Shown here: piece after piece, positions 53,378 to 62,904 of the stretch | Numbering within the stretch: the stretch's first letter is position 1 | How the letters are laid out: every line of letters begins with the position of its first letter | Source of the DNA: Ulvibacter litoralis | GTDB lineage: Bacteria > Bacteroidota > Bacteroidia > Flavobacteriales > Flavobacteriaceae | DNA: 64,000 bases | Assembly (NCBI RefSeq): GCF_900102055.1 | Contig: NZ_FNBA01000002.1 | Coordinates: 682,001 to 746,000, forward strand | Direction: 5' to 3' | Position numbers and translations under genes: made by a program | The notes under the pieces: model-generated | What the model was told of the DNA's origin: nothing | Databases searched by the model: none | The model's input: the letters and a program-made list of their open reading frames with translations, nothing else

Positions 53378-54205
53378 TTAATTAATAGTTTGTCCAGGGT
53401 TTATTGTTCCAGGGGAGGCTGTAGCAGGTGCTTGCCAGTTAAAGTCAACATACTCGTCTCCTGGGCCACCTGTTAGTTGTAATGATTCACCAACGGGTGT
53501 AGTACCAGTTTCATTTACACCAATGTCTATAGAGTTCATTGTTTGAGCAGGGCCATTGTTAGCTCCAAATGTACCTCCATAACTTAAAAATTGAATTACA
53601 GAACTAGTGGCTGTATTGTACAAAGCAATACCATCTGGGTTCCCATTTTGAATTGATGAAATAGGAAACCAAACAGCTCCATGTCCAGTACCCTCATCAT
53701 CAATAGCGCCAGTTAAGGTTAAAGTATCATATGTGGTTCCAACAGAGCCATTATAGAGTATTAATTGATAATCAGTTAAATCAATCCCTGCCATACCTGC
53801 TATTTCAACACCCTCACCTACATCACCACCAGCATTATCGTAGTGTATTTCATTAATCCAAGGGATGTCGTTTGGTGGCACTACAATAGCACCTCCAGTA
53901 CAATGTATGTTTTCCCAAGCACCACCCGTCCATAGTTGTAAACAACCTGAATTTGCAGGAGTTCCAGATGCTGCATCAACCACAAACACTAGCAATCCAA
54001 AATCACCTGGTCCAGGATTTATTAAATTTCGTTGTGTTTCGTTATCAAATCGCGGTGGCATAAAACCTCCATAAACAACATTGTCGGAAGTATTGCTAAC
54101 TTCTAACATAGAAGCGTTGCTTGGTGTAATGGTACCAATACCTACTTGTGCAAAAAGTGTTGCGCAGGCAAAAATTGTAAAAATAGAAAGTACTAATCTT
54201 TTCAT
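53378..54205 (-). CDS. Secreted protein with lamin-tail-like domain
   Basis: A protein of 275 residues from the ATG at 54205 (MKRLVLSIFTIFACATLFAQ, a signal peptide). The frame extends 8 residues upstream to 54229, which would put a non-signal leader first. The N-terminal third (VGIGTITPSNASMLEVSNTS ... LQLWTGGAWENIHC) resembles the stem found on many secreted flavobacterial proteins. The C-terminal part (PWINEIHYDNAGGDVGEGVE, DLTDYQLILYNGS) resembles lamin-tail/Ig-like domains with the usual VGEGVEIAG motif. It has no T9SS sorting domain. It is likely extracellular or periplasmic; the role is unknown. Confidence 0.78.
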   Translation of the reverse strand: MKRLVLSIFTIFACATLFAQVGIGTITPSNASMLEVSNTSDNVVYGGFMPPRFDNETQRNLINPGPGDFGLLVFVVDAASGTPANSGCLQLWTGGAWENIHCTGGAIVVPPNDIPWINEIHYDNAGGDVGEGVEIAGMAGIDLTDYQLILYNGSVGTTYDTLTLTGAIDDEGTGHGAVWFPISSIQNGNPDGIALYNTATSSVIQFLSYGGTFGANNGPAQTMNSIDIGVNETGTTPVGESLQLTGGPGDEYVDFNWQAPATASPGTINPGQTIN

Positions 54206-54338
54206 AACTATATGGTGTGTTAGGTTCACACATAGTCATAACTAGTTTTTCATTGTAGAATGTGAGGCTATGTAAAAATACTTGGTTACTTAAAGAGTAA
54301 AGTTATGAAATTGTTACATTTAAACAAATGTATTTTTT

Positions 54339-55640
54339 TTATTTTTTATAGGTATCGTCCCAGTCTTTTACATGCGGCTCTCCAAGTTTTCCTTGCGATT
54401 TTGCCACCAACATAGAAACCGTAGCATCTCCCGTCACATTTACAACTGTTCTACACATGTCCAAAGGTCTGTCTACTGCGAAAATAAGTGCCAATCCAGC
54501 TTCAGGAATTCCTGCGTATCCTAATACGCCTACCAACATGACCATTCCTGCACCTGGTACTGCTGCAGAACCAATAGACGCGAGGGTTGCGGTAGCTATA
54601 ATTCCTAATTGCGTTCCGAATGACAAGTCAATACCGAAGGCCTGCGCAATAAATACTGCAGCCACTGCTTGGTATAAACTAGTTCCGTCCATATTAATGG
54701 TAGCGCCAATCGGCAAGACAAAACTCGATACCTCCTCTTCTACTCCTAAATGTTCTGTAACACGCTCCATTGTAACAGGAAGTGTTGCTGCACTCGAACT
54801 TGTTGAAAAAGCTAGTAATTGTGCGGGTGCTATTCCGTTTAAGAAAAAGCTTGGCGATTTTTTTGTGAATACCTTTACTAATGCTACATATACACCAATC
54901 ATTAAAGCCAATCCTAACACCACACAGAACGCATACATTCCTAAAGCGGCAAATAAATCGGCACTGGGTGCTTCCACCACTAAGGCTGCCAATAATGCAA
55001 ATACACCATAAGGTGCTGCGAGCATGATTAAATCGACCATTTTTAGAATGACTTCATTAAAGCCATCAAAGAAATCTTTCACTGTCTTACTTTTCTCTTC
55101 AGGAATTAAAATGAGTCCTATTCCGAAGAAAACAGAAAAGAAAATTACCTGCAACATATTACTATTACTAGAAGCTGCCGACACGATATTACTGGGTACT
55201 AAATCAATTAGTGCTTGCAGGGGTCCTGAATCCTTTTGTTTTTCAGCATCAAGTCGTTTGCTTTCAGCATCACCACCATACGCTTCTACCAATTCGTTAC
55301 GCGTATCTTCATTAATACTTCCTCCTGGCTTTACAATACTTACTACTGCCAAACCTATAGAAACGGCTAGTACAGTGGTCACGATATAGGTTAAAATGGT
55401 ACGAATTCCCATTTTTGAAAGACTCGAAATATCTTTTAAGTCGGAAATACCTTTAATTAACGCTGCAAAGATCAACGGAATCGCTATTAACTTTAACGAG
55501 TTAATGAAAATAGTTCCGAAGGGTTTTACCCAATCTGCAATTACATCGGGTCCCCAAGAAAAGTTGGTCATTATAAGGGCAAAAACAACCCCTAATGCCA
55601 TTCCTAGTAAAATTTTCCAATGTAATGCAAGCTTTTTCAT
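54339..55640 (-). CDS. Dicarboxylate/amino acid:cation symporter (DAACS family)
   Basis: A protein of 433 residues with about eight membrane helices plus re-entrant loops. The serine-rich hairpin FSTSSSAATLPVTM and the substrate/sodium site INMDGTSLYQAV are intact, as is the helix-8 region DRPLDMCRTVVNVTGDA. It imports glutamate, aspartate or C4-dicarboxylates with sodium or protons. It is monocistronic, 51 bases downstream of chorismate synthase on the same strand. Confidence 0.94.
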   Translation of the reverse strand: MKKLALHWKILLGMALGVVFALIMTNFSWGPDVIADWVKPFGTIFINSLKLIAIPLIFAALIKGISDLKDISSLSKMGIRTILTYIVTTVLAVSIGLAVVSIVKPGGSINEDTRNELVEAYGGDAESKRLDAEKQKDSGPLQALIDLVPSNIVSAASSNSNMLQVIFFSVFFGIGLILIPEEKSKTVKDFFDGFNEVILKMVDLIMLAAPYGVFALLAALVVEAPSADLFAALGMYAFCVVLGLALMIGVYVALVKVFTKKSPSFFLNGIAPAQLLAFSTSSSAATLPVTMERVTEHLGVEEEVSSFVLPIGATINMDGTSLYQAVAAVFIAQAFGIDLSFGTQLGIIATATLASIGSAAVPGAGMVMLVGVLGYAGIPEAGLALIFAVDRPLDMCRTVVNVTGDATVSMLVAKSQGKLGEPHVKDWDDTYKK

Positions 55641-55691
55641 AAATGTATGTTCTTAGTTTTTTTGCGTGGACGGTAATATACAGAATATCTG

Positions 55692-56756
55692 TTAGAGTTT
55701 ACTTAATTTATTTAGGAGCCAAAAATCGGCAAGCACCAAGGCTGCCATAGCTTCAACAATAGGGACAGCGCGTGGTACCACACATGGGTCGTGACGTCCT
55801 CTTCCTTGCATTTCTACTACATTTCCCTGACTATCAATAGTTTCTTGTGCCTTCATAATAGTTGCAACGGGCTTAAAAGCTACTCTAAAATAGATGTCCA
55901 TTCCATTGCTAATACCGCCTTGAATTCCTCCTGAAAGATTTGTTTTGGTAGTTCCGTCGGGATTGAAAAGATCGTTGTGTTCGCTTCCTTTCATCTTGGT
56001 ACCACAAAATCCGCTTCCAAATTCAAACCCTTTTACAGCATTAATAGAAAGCATTGCTTTTCCTAACTGCGCGTGTAATTTATCAAAAACAGGTTCTCCT
56101 AAACCAATAGGTACATTTTTAAGGACACAGGTAATGGTACCGCCAATAGTATCTCCGTCTTTTTTGATTTCTTTTATTCTGGAAATCATTTTTTCGGCAG
56201 TTTCTAAGTCAGGACAACGAACAGGCGTGTCTTCTGTTTTACTGAAATCTAAATCTTGATACGGTTTATTGATGTAAATGTCTCCTACGGAAGATACAAA
56301 AGCATTGCATGTGATTCCTTTCAGAAGCTGTTTTGCTATCGCGCCTGCAGCAACTCTAGAAGCTGTTTCGCGGGCAGACGATCTTCCGCCTCCACGGTAA
56401 TCGCGAAACCCATATTTTTGATCGAATGTATAATCGGCATGCGACGGACGATACGCATCTTGAATGTGCGAATAGTCTTTAGATTTCTGATTCGTGTTTT
56501 CAATAACAAAACCGATGGGAGTTCCCGTAGTGACTCCTTCAAAAATTCCGGATAAAAAACGAACCGAATCTGGCTCTTTTCGTTGTGTTACAATGGCAGA
56601 TTGTCCCGGTTTTCTTCGGTTCATATCAGCTTCAATAGCTTCAAAGTCTAGGGTTAATCCTGCTGGACAACCGTCTATAATACCTCCAATTGCCTCACCA
56701 TGAGACTCCCCGAAGGTAGTGAGTTTAAAAATGTTTCCGAAGGAATTTCCCGCCAT
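55692..56756 (-). CDS. aroC: Chorismate synthase
   Basis: A protein of 354 residues, full length. The family signatures are present: [18 protein letters not shown] near the N-terminus, [20 protein letters not shown] (about residues 120-140) and [14 protein letters not shown] in the C-terminal half, here as [10 protein letters not shown]. It converts EPSP to chorismate using reduced FMN, the last common step to aromatic amino acids and folate. A TACATTTG on the minus strand (56771-56778) may be its -7 element, 14 bases before the ATG. Confidence 0.97.
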   Translation of the reverse strand: MAGNSFGNIFKLTTFGESHGEAIGGIIDGCPAGLTLDFEAIEADMNRRKPGQSAIVTQRKEPDSVRFLSGIFEGVTTGTPIGFVIENTNQKSKDYSHIQDAYRPSHADYTFDQKYGFRDYRGGGRSSARETASRVAAGAIAKQLLKGITCNAFVSSVGDIYINKPYQDLDFSKTEDTPVRCPDLETAEKMISRIKEIKKDGDTIGGTITCVLKNVPIGLGEPVFDKLHAQLGKAMLSINAVKGFEFGSGFCGTKMKGSEHNDLFNPDGTTKTNLSGGIQGGISNGMDIYFRVAFKPVATIMKAQETIDSQGNVVEMQGRGRHDPCVVPRAVPIVEAMAALVLADFWLLNKLSKL

Positions 56757-56927
56757 AATACCGTTTTTAACAAATGTAAATCTTACAAACGAATATTAAA
56801 AATTTAAGACAATGTTATGTGCATGTTTCCTTCAAAATAGAAATAACATTTTAGACGACTTATCATAACATTTGGATAAACTGAAAAAACACAAATTTCT
56901 GCTTCTTTGTAGTATAAAACACACACA

Positions 56928-57758
56928 TTGAAGCGAAAAGTTGAAGTAGTTGTTCTCTCTGATATTCATTTAGGAACTTATGGCTGTCATGCCAAAGAAG
57001 TGCTTCGCTACCTTAACTCTATAAAACCCGATAAACTTATTTTAAATGGCGATATTATTGATATATGGCAATTTAGAAAGTCGTATTTTCCAAAAGCGCA
57101 TTTGCTCGTTTTAAAAAAGATAATAGCGCTTGCAACTAAAGGAACTGCGGTGTATTATATTACTGGAAATCACGATGAGAAATTGCGGAAATTCTCCAAT
57201 ACAAAAATGGGAAACATCGAAATTATAGACAAATTAGTGCTTAATTTAGATGGTAAAAAAGCATGGTTTTTTCATGGCGATGTCTTCGATGCCTCGGTGC
57301 AACACGCCAAATGGATTGCAAAACTAGGCGGATGGGGCTATGACTTGCTTATTTTAGTAAATCGTTTGGTAAATCTCTGTTTGGTAAAGCTAAAGCGTGA
57401 AAAATATTCGTTTTCCAAAAAGATCAAGGACAGCGTAAAAGGAGCCATTAAATTCATCAATAATTTTGAGCAAACCGCTGCCGAATTAGCCATCGAAAAT
57501 GATTATGAATATGTGGTTTGCGGACATATTCACCAACCTGTGATTAAACGTATAGACACTTTACAGGGCTCTTGTGTGTATTTAAATAGTGGTGATTGGA
57601 TTGAAAACTTAACCGCCTTAGAATACAACAACGAACGTTGGATTTTATATTCGTACAACGGCAAAAACAATTTTTTATATCCAGAAACGGATTCCATAGA
57701 AGAGGATGACGAAGATGATTTAAAAGGGATGCTTGCTGCCTATCAAGCGAGTTTGTAA
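56928..57758 (+). CDS. LpxH-like metallophosphoesterase (UDP-2,3-diacylglucosamine diphosphatase family)
   Basis: A protein of 276 residues starting with TTG at 56928; the conserved core begins only a few residues in, so no later start is possible. All calcineurin-type phosphoesterase motifs are visible: VVLSDIHLGT, LNGDIIDIWQF, ITGNHDEKLR, FHGDVFD and VCGHIHQPV. Family members hydrolyse UDP-diacylglucosamine to lipid X in lipid A synthesis. This longer type, with a C-terminal acidic tail, is the Bacteroidota version. The gene ends one base before the converging dehydrogenase gene. Confidence 0.88.
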   Translation: MKRKVEVVVLSDIHLGTYGCHAKEVLRYLNSIKPDKLILNGDIIDIWQFRKSYFPKAHLLVLKKIIALATKGTAVYYITGNHDEKLRKFSNTKMGNIEIIDKLVLNLDGKKAWFFHGDVFDASVQHAKWIAKLGGWGYDLLILVNRLVNLCLVKLKREKYSFSKKIKDSVKGAIKFINNFEQTAAELAIENDYEYVVCGHIHQPVIKRIDTLQGSCVYLNSGDWIENLTALEYNNERWILYSYNGKNNFLYPETDSIEEDDEDDLKGMLAAYQASL

Positions 57759-60677
57759 TTACAGCAACGCTTGTTTTAAAATGGTGATAGGATGCAGTGC
57801 CGCCCTCCCCGTTCCGTCTTTTATTTGATGCCTACAACTTGTACCATTTGCTGCAATAATAACTTCTTCGGAAGTTTTTCGAATCGCCGGAAACAGTTTT
57901 AAATTACCAATTGCCATACTGGTCGCATAATGTTCTTTTTCGTAGCCAAAACTTCCAGCCATGCCACAACAACCTGATGCAATAATGGTGGGTTTGTAAT
58001 TTACAGGAAGGTTTAGTACATCGAAAGTCACCTTCTGATTGCTCAAAGCTTTCTGATGGCAGTGCGTATGTATTTTAAGTTGTTTTGCTTCGGAAGTAAA
58101 CGAAGCTGCCGTAATGTTCCCTTTTTCTATTTCTGAAGCTAAAAATTCTTCCATCAAGTAACTGTTTTTGGCAATTGTTTCAGCTGAAACAGTATCGTCC
58201 ACCATTCGTAAGTATTCGTCTTTAAACGATAGTATGGCTGAAGGTTCAATTCCCAATAAAGGCATTTCAGAAGAAATGGTATTTTTTAAAAACGCCACAT
58301 TTTTGGTAGCCGCTACTTTTGCTTCTTCCAAAAATCCTTTCGACAACAAGGCGCGACCACTATCTAACGAATCGATAACCGTGACATCGTAGTGCAAAGC
58401 TGTTAATAAATCGTAGGCATCTTCCGCTATAGAAGCGTCCAAATAATTACTGAATTCATCAATAAATAATACTACTTTTTTAATAGTCTTGTTATTTGCA
58501 ACTACTTGATTTTGTTTCCTTTTAATTCTTTTATTAAAACTTTTACTTGAAATTAAAGGAATGCTTCGTTCTGATGCAATTCCTCCAACTTTCTTTAGTA
58601 TTGAAGCCGTAAATGGAGTGCTAAAAACAGCGTTTGAAATTTTCGGAAAACGTGCCGCCATTTTGTTATAAGTACTGCTTTTCGCAAACAATTTTGTTGC
58701 AAAAGACACGCCATTAGCCTTGTTGTATTGATACAAAAACTCTGCTTTTGCAGTAGCTATATCTACGTTACTCGGACATTCCGTTGCACACGCTTTACAG
58801 CTTAAACACAAATCGAAAACCTCTTTCAACTCTGGAGCGTTAAAGGTATTGGTAGCTGTATTTGTTGTCAATACCTCTCGTAATATATTGGCGCGAGCCC
58901 GTGTGGTATCTTTTTCATTTTTGGTTGCTTGATAACTCGGACACATCGCTCCACTTGCACTTGCCGACTTCCGACAATCGCCGCTACCGTTACATTTTTC
59001 GGCCAAGCGTAAAATTCCGCCAGAATCTTTAAAATCTAAAAACGTTTCTATTTTTGGTTCAGAACGATCCATTTCATACCGCAACGACTCGTCCATTTTA
59101 TAAGCATCGACAATCTTTCCAGGATTGAATATACCATTGGGATCGAAGGCTGTTTTAATGCGTCGTAGCAATTGGTAGTTGGCCTCTCCTACTAACAAAG
59201 GAATAAACTCTGCCCGAACAATACCATCTCCGTGTTCTCCAGAGAACGAACCCTTATATTTCTTGGTTAGTTTCGCCACATCGGTGGTAATCTTCCGAAA
59301 ATAATCTACCCCTTCTTGTGCTTTCAAATTTAAAATAGGACGCAAATGAAGCTCTCCTGCGCCAGCGTGTGCGTAATACACCGCATCTTGATTGTAGTAC
59401 TTCATTAAGGCGGTAAACTCGCTGATATACTGCGGCAAATCGCTCAAAGCAACGGCAGTGTCTTCAATACAAGCAACCGCTTTTTTATCACCCACCATAT
59501 TCCCTAGCAATCCCAAGCCAGCTTTCCGAAGTTCTAATGCCATATCGATTGCTTCGTCTTTCAACACAGGATTGCTATACGATCGTTTTGAAGCTGTTAA
59601 AGCTTTCAGCAACGATTCTGTTGCCGCATCGAGAAGTGTTGCCGTAGTGGCCTTTAATTCGAGTAAGAGCAGTGCTTTTGGAGTTCCTTCTACAAAAAAG
59701 CGGTACGGTTCGTATTTTTTATTCTTTTTGGTGCAATCTAAAATAACGTCGTCCATCATTTCGCAGGTATGCAAATTATGCTGCATCACCGTTTCAACGT
59801 CGTTTAAACAATCTTCCAAAGTATGATAATGCGCTACCACCATCGCAGTGTTTGTAGGTGGTAACAGATCTAATTTTAAAGTGATTTCTGTAGAAAAGGC
59901 TAAAGTCCCTTCGCTACCACAAAGCAATGTACATAGATTGATAGGCGCTTCAGAAGTGCCAAAAACATTCGTATCGATCAAACTATCGATTGCGTATCCA
60001 GTATTCCGACGGTGAATTTCTGATTTTGGAAACTGTGCTTTAATTTCTTCTCGCACGCCTTCCGCAGCTAATTCAGAATAAAGAACACTATAAATCGAGC
60101 CTTCTAAGGAGTTTTGTAAGGTTTTCTCTTTAAATTTTTCTTCGGAAAGTGCCTCAAAAACAACTATTTCTGCGTTCGATAGCACTGTTTTTAGTCGAAC
60201 TACCTTATCGCGTGTTACACCGTATTGAATGGACGTGGTTCCGCTAGAATTATTTCCAACCATCCCTCCTATCATACATCGATTAGAAGTAGAAGTGTTG
60301 GGGCCAAAAAAGAGACCGAAAGGTTTTAGATATTCATTAAGTTCATCACGAATCACTCCTGGCTGCACAGTCACAGTAGCATTTTCAATATCTACCGAAA
60401 TAATTTCAGTAAAATACTTAGACACATCGACTACAATTCCTTCTCCAACGCATTGTCCTGCTAAAGAAGTTCCCGCAGTTCTTGGAATCAACGATGTTTT
60501 GTGCAAGGAAGCAAACTGAACCAATTGCTGAATTCCTTTTTCTGACTTCGGAAAAGCCACTGCTAACGGCATTTTTCGATACACGGAAGCATCGGTTGCG
60601 TAAAGAGATTTATAAAAGGAGTCGAAATAAATTTCGCCTTCAAAAGTGTGCTGGAAGTCCTGTAAAGCTTGTTTCAT
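57759..60677 (-). CDS. FAD-linked oxidase fused to Fe-S/CCG domains (D-2-hydroxyacid dehydrogenase type)
   Basis: A protein of 972 residues. A PCMH-type FAD-binding domain (about 30-260: PRTAGTSLAGQCVGEGIVVD, GNNSSGTTSIQYGV) is followed by an FAD-oxidase C-terminal domain ending SGEHGDGIVRAEFIPLLVG. Two 4Fe-4S motifs follow (CNGSGDC, CLSCKACATECPSNVD). A CCG-containing C-terminal part ends with THCHQKAL and ASGCCGMAGSFGYE. This architecture matches E. coli YdiJ, a D-2-hydroxyglutarate dehydrogenase, and also some D-lactate dehydrogenases. It oxidises a D-2-hydroxyacid and passes electrons to the quinone pool or another carrier. The specific substrate is not decided. Confidence 0.9.
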   Translation of the reverse strand: MKQALQDFQHTFEGEIYFDSFYKSLYATDASVYRKMPLAVAFPKSEKGIQQLVQFASLHKTSLIPRTAGTSLAGQCVGEGIVVDVSKYFTEIISVDIENATVTVQPGVIRDELNEYLKPFGLFFGPNTSTSNRCMIGGMVGNNSSGTTSIQYGVTRDKVVRLKTVLSNAEIVVFEALSEEKFKEKTLQNSLEGSIYSVLYSELAAEGVREEIKAQFPKSEIHRRNTGYAIDSLIDTNVFGTSEAPINLCTLLCGSEGTLAFSTEITLKLDLLPPTNTAMVVAHYHTLEDCLNDVETVMQHNLHTCEMMDDVILDCTKKNKKYEPYRFFVEGTPKALLLLELKATTATLLDAATESLLKALTASKRSYSNPVLKDEAIDMALELRKAGLGLLGNMVGDKKAVACIEDTAVALSDLPQYISEFTALMKYYNQDAVYYAHAGAGELHLRPILNLKAQEGVDYFRKITTDVAKLTKKYKGSFSGEHGDGIVRAEFIPLLVGEANYQLLRRIKTAFDPNGIFNPGKIVDAYKMDESLRYEMDRSEPKIETFLDFKDSGGILRLAEKCNGSGDCRKSASASGAMCPSYQATKNEKDTTRARANILREVLTTNTATNTFNAPELKEVFDLCLSCKACATECPSNVDIATAKAEFLYQYNKANGVSFATKLFAKSSTYNKMAARFPKISNAVFSTPFTASILKKVGGIASERSIPLISSKSFNKRIKRKQNQVVANNKTIKKVVLFIDEFSNYLDASIAEDAYDLLTALHYDVTVIDSLDSGRALLSKGFLEEAKVAATKNVAFLKNTISSEMPLLGIEPSAILSFKDEYLRMVDDTVSAETIAKNSYLMEEFLASEIEKGNITAASFTSEAKQLKIHTHCHQKALSNQKVTFDVLNLPVNYKPTIIASGCCGMAGSFGYEKEHYATSMAIGNLKLFPAIRKTSEEVIIAANGTSCRHQIKDGTGRAALHPITILKQALL

Positions 60678-60767
60678 AACTATGTCCCGTAAAAGTAGAG
60701 AATGTACCGTACTTCTTTAACAAAATTTATCAAAATTGCATAAAATGTTAGTAACAAATTAACGAAA

Positions 60768-60786
60768 ACCCTATTAAAACTAGGGT
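60768..60786. promoter_or_regulatory. Inverted repeat ACCCTA/TAGGGT upstream of small barrel protein gene
   Basis: ACCCTA (60768-60773) and TAGGGT (60781-60786) around a 7-base loop, 40 bases before the ATG. A TACTTTTA follows as a one-mismatch -7 element. The word AACTAGGGT also occurs upstream of the MscS gene. Confidence 0.35.
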
Positions 60787-60825
60787 GTAACAGTAGTACT
60801 TTTACATCAAACAAAAAAAACAACT

Positions 60826-61314
60826 ATGAAAAAGATACTTTTTATTTTTATTGCAGCTATTGGAATTTCGTCACAAGTGAACGCTCAAGACATTGCCGAT
60901 CATGCGATTGGTGTTCGTTTTGGAGACAGTAGTGGATTTGGAGCTGAAGTAAACTACCAATTGGGACTTTCAGAAAAAAATAGATTAGAATTTGGATTAG
61001 GACTTCGTGATGGAAGTAGAAATGAAGCCATTAAAGCAATCGGTCTTTACCACTGGGTATGGAACATTGATGGAGGTTTAAACTGGTATGCAGGTCCAGG
61101 TGCCGGGATTGAGTTTATTAATTTTGACGATGATTATTACGACAATCGTGATTCTAAAGCCTATGCAATTATCGCTGGAGATGTTGGTCTTGAATACAAT
61201 TTTGACTTTCCTTTATTAATTTCAATTGATTTTAGACCTGAAATTGGTTTTGAAGATTACGATGATGACGACATTCGCTTTAATGTTGGATTGAGTGCTC
61301 GCTACCAATTCTAG
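60826..61314 (+). CDS. Small outer-membrane beta-barrel protein
   Basis: A protein of 162 residues with a signal peptide (about 1-20, ending VNAQD). The remainder alternates hydrophobic and polar residues in short strands, with periodic turns: AIGVRFGDSSGFGAEVNYQL, RLEFGLGLRDGSRN, WYAGPGAGIEFINF. It ends in the aromatic strand FNVGLSARYQF, as outer-membrane barrels do. It has an acidic loop DDDYYDNRDSKAY. It is probably an 8-stranded barrel; function unknown. A strong terminator follows. Confidence 0.8.
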   Translation: MKKILFIFIAAIGISSQVNAQDIADHAIGVRFGDSSGFGAEVNYQLGLSEKNRLEFGLGLRDGSRNEAIKAIGLYHWVWNIDGGLNWYAGPGAGIEFINFDDDYYDNRDSKAYAIIAGDVGLEYNFDFPLLISIDFRPEIGFEDYDDDDIRFNVGLSARYQF

Positions 61315-61342
61315 TCTTAGCGCACGATATAACACTTATTTC

Positions 61343-61385
61343 AAGGGGTTTTACACTAAAATACAGTGTAAAACCCCTTTTTTTT
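61343..61385 (+). terminator. Strong terminator after the small barrel gene
   Basis: AAGGGGTTTTACACT (61343-61357) pairs perfectly over 15 bases with AGTGTAAAACCCCTT (61365-61379), loop AAAATAC, followed by T8. The near-symmetric structure could work on either strand. Confidence 0.92.
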
Positions 61386-61434
61386 GTAGTGGTTTTTTCT
61401 GAATTTTACACTAACTAACCAATTAATAACTATA

Positions 61435-62889
61435 ATGGAAAAGCACTATGTCGATTTACATTGCCATCCATCCCTAAAACCGTATAGCAAAAGTTTTAAA
61501 TACCAACCTCAGAAACAGAACATTCTAGATGCTGGTCGAAAAAACTCTATTTGGCATTACAGTCCGCCAACCGATTTAGAAAAATTTATCAATAGACTGG
61601 TTACGCTTACCAAGTTCACACAGACCGACATGATGTGTCTGGCAAAAGCAAACACAAAAGTTGTAATTGTTAGCCTCTACCCTTTTGAAAAACATTTTTT
61701 ATCGAAACGCATTTGGGGTTTTAAAGGATTAACCGATGTACTGGTTAATTTGGCCGCAAGTATCAGTCAGTCGCGCATCGATTACGTGCTAAATCATAAA
61801 AACTACTTCACAGATCTTTCAGATGAATACGCTTACTACAAGCAGCTTCACAATCAGGTGCAACGTGTTGACGGGAAGATATTCACCTACAAACTAGTGA
61901 CTAATTTTTCAGAAATAGAAAAAAATAATGCACTAGAAACAGCCGATAAAAAAATCATCAACATCATACTCACCATTGAAGGAGGACACGCCTTTAATAG
62001 TGGCTTAGACATGAATGTGGACACCGCGAAACGAACTGAAGTACTCGAAAATGTACAGAAAGTAAAAAGTTGGGAGCACCGACCGTTATTTATCACATTT
62101 GCACATCATTTTTACAACGAATTGTGTGGCCATGCACGCAGTATTAGCATTAGCGCTCTCAAAGAAAACCAAAACAGAGGACTCAATTCTGGGATTACTG
62201 ACCTCGGAATGGAAGTCCTTACCAAGTTGCTAGATAACACAGACCAAAATCGTATTCCGATCGATGTGAAGCACATGAGTACAACTTCACGAAAAACCTA
62301 CTATAATTTACTAGATACCACCTATGCTGGAGAAACCATTCCTGTGATTTTTAGTCACGGTGCCTGCAATGGTTTGCGATCGTTGGTGCAATTTAATGAA
62401 ACGGATTATCCAGAACACGCAGCTTGGTTTAGTGATATCGATATTAATGTATACGATGATGAAATCGTGCGAATTGCAACATCAAATGGTATTTTAGGCT
62501 TGCAAATGGACGAACGTCGTATTGGAAGTAAGAAAGAGATTAAAAAATCGAAAGTATTGTTTCCGAATAAAGAGAAGCAATTGCGTAAAAAATCGTTATT
62601 GGTTTGGCGACAGATAGAACACGTGGCTACAGTACTAGATGACAACAATTTATTTTGCTGGGGAATACAAGCTATAGGAAGTGATTTTGACGGAATAGTA
62701 AATCCGTTAAAAGGAATTTGGACTGCTGAAGACATACGTAATTTAGCAGATGCATTAGTGCCCCATGCCAATGCTTTTTTAGATAAACAGTTACTTCACT
62801 TAAATGACTATAATCGTATTACTGCTGAGGCAATTATAAATCGAGTTATGCATGTAAATGCTATGGAATTTATCAAACGTTTTTACTAA
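61435..62889 (+). CDS. Membrane-dipeptidase-like metal hydrolase (peptidase M19 family)
   Basis: A protein of 484 residues, longer than typical renal-dipeptidase-like enzymes (about 350-400). Metal-site landmarks are VDLHCHPSLKPYSKSF at the start, ILTIEGGHAFNSG (bridging Glu position), PVIFSHGACNGLRSL and GSDFDGIVNPLKG near the end. It lacks a signal peptide, so it is probably cytoplasmic. The extra length comes from an insertion at about 60-150 with a hydrophobic stretch (WGFKGLTDVLVNLAASISQ). The M19 family cleaves dipeptides, including D-amino acid ones; the substrate here is unknown. Confidence 0.8.
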   Translation: MEKHYVDLHCHPSLKPYSKSFKYQPQKQNILDAGRKNSIWHYSPPTDLEKFINRLVTLTKFTQTDMMCLAKANTKVVIVSLYPFEKHFLSKRIWGFKGLTDVLVNLAASISQSRIDYVLNHKNYFTDLSDEYAYYKQLHNQVQRVDGKIFTYKLVTNFSEIEKNNALETADKKIINIILTIEGGHAFNSGLDMNVDTAKRTEVLENVQKVKSWEHRPLFITFAHHFYNELCGHARSISISALKENQNRGLNSGITDLGMEVLTKLLDNTDQNRIPIDVKHMSTTSRKTYYNLLDTTYAGETIPVIFSHGACNGLRSLVQFNETDYPEHAAWFSDIDINVYDDEIVRIATSNGILGLQMDERRIGSKKEIKKSKVLFPNKEKQLRKKSLLVWRQIEHVATVLDDNNLFCWGIQAIGSDFDGIVNPLKGIWTAEDIRNLADALVPHANAFLDKQLLHLNDYNRITAEAIINRVMHVNAMEFIKRFY

Positions 62890-62904
62890 TTACTTCGGAA
62901 GCTT

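Noticed and set aside
53240-53476. Plus-strand frame of 78 codons near the lamin-tail-like gene
   Set aside because: It runs through a terminator hairpin and into the antisense of the lamin-tail-like gene; no coding character.
54457-55656. Long plus-strand frames opposite the dicarboxylate symporter
   Set aside because: Shadow frames of a highly hydrophobic gene whose family motifs are complete on the minus strand.
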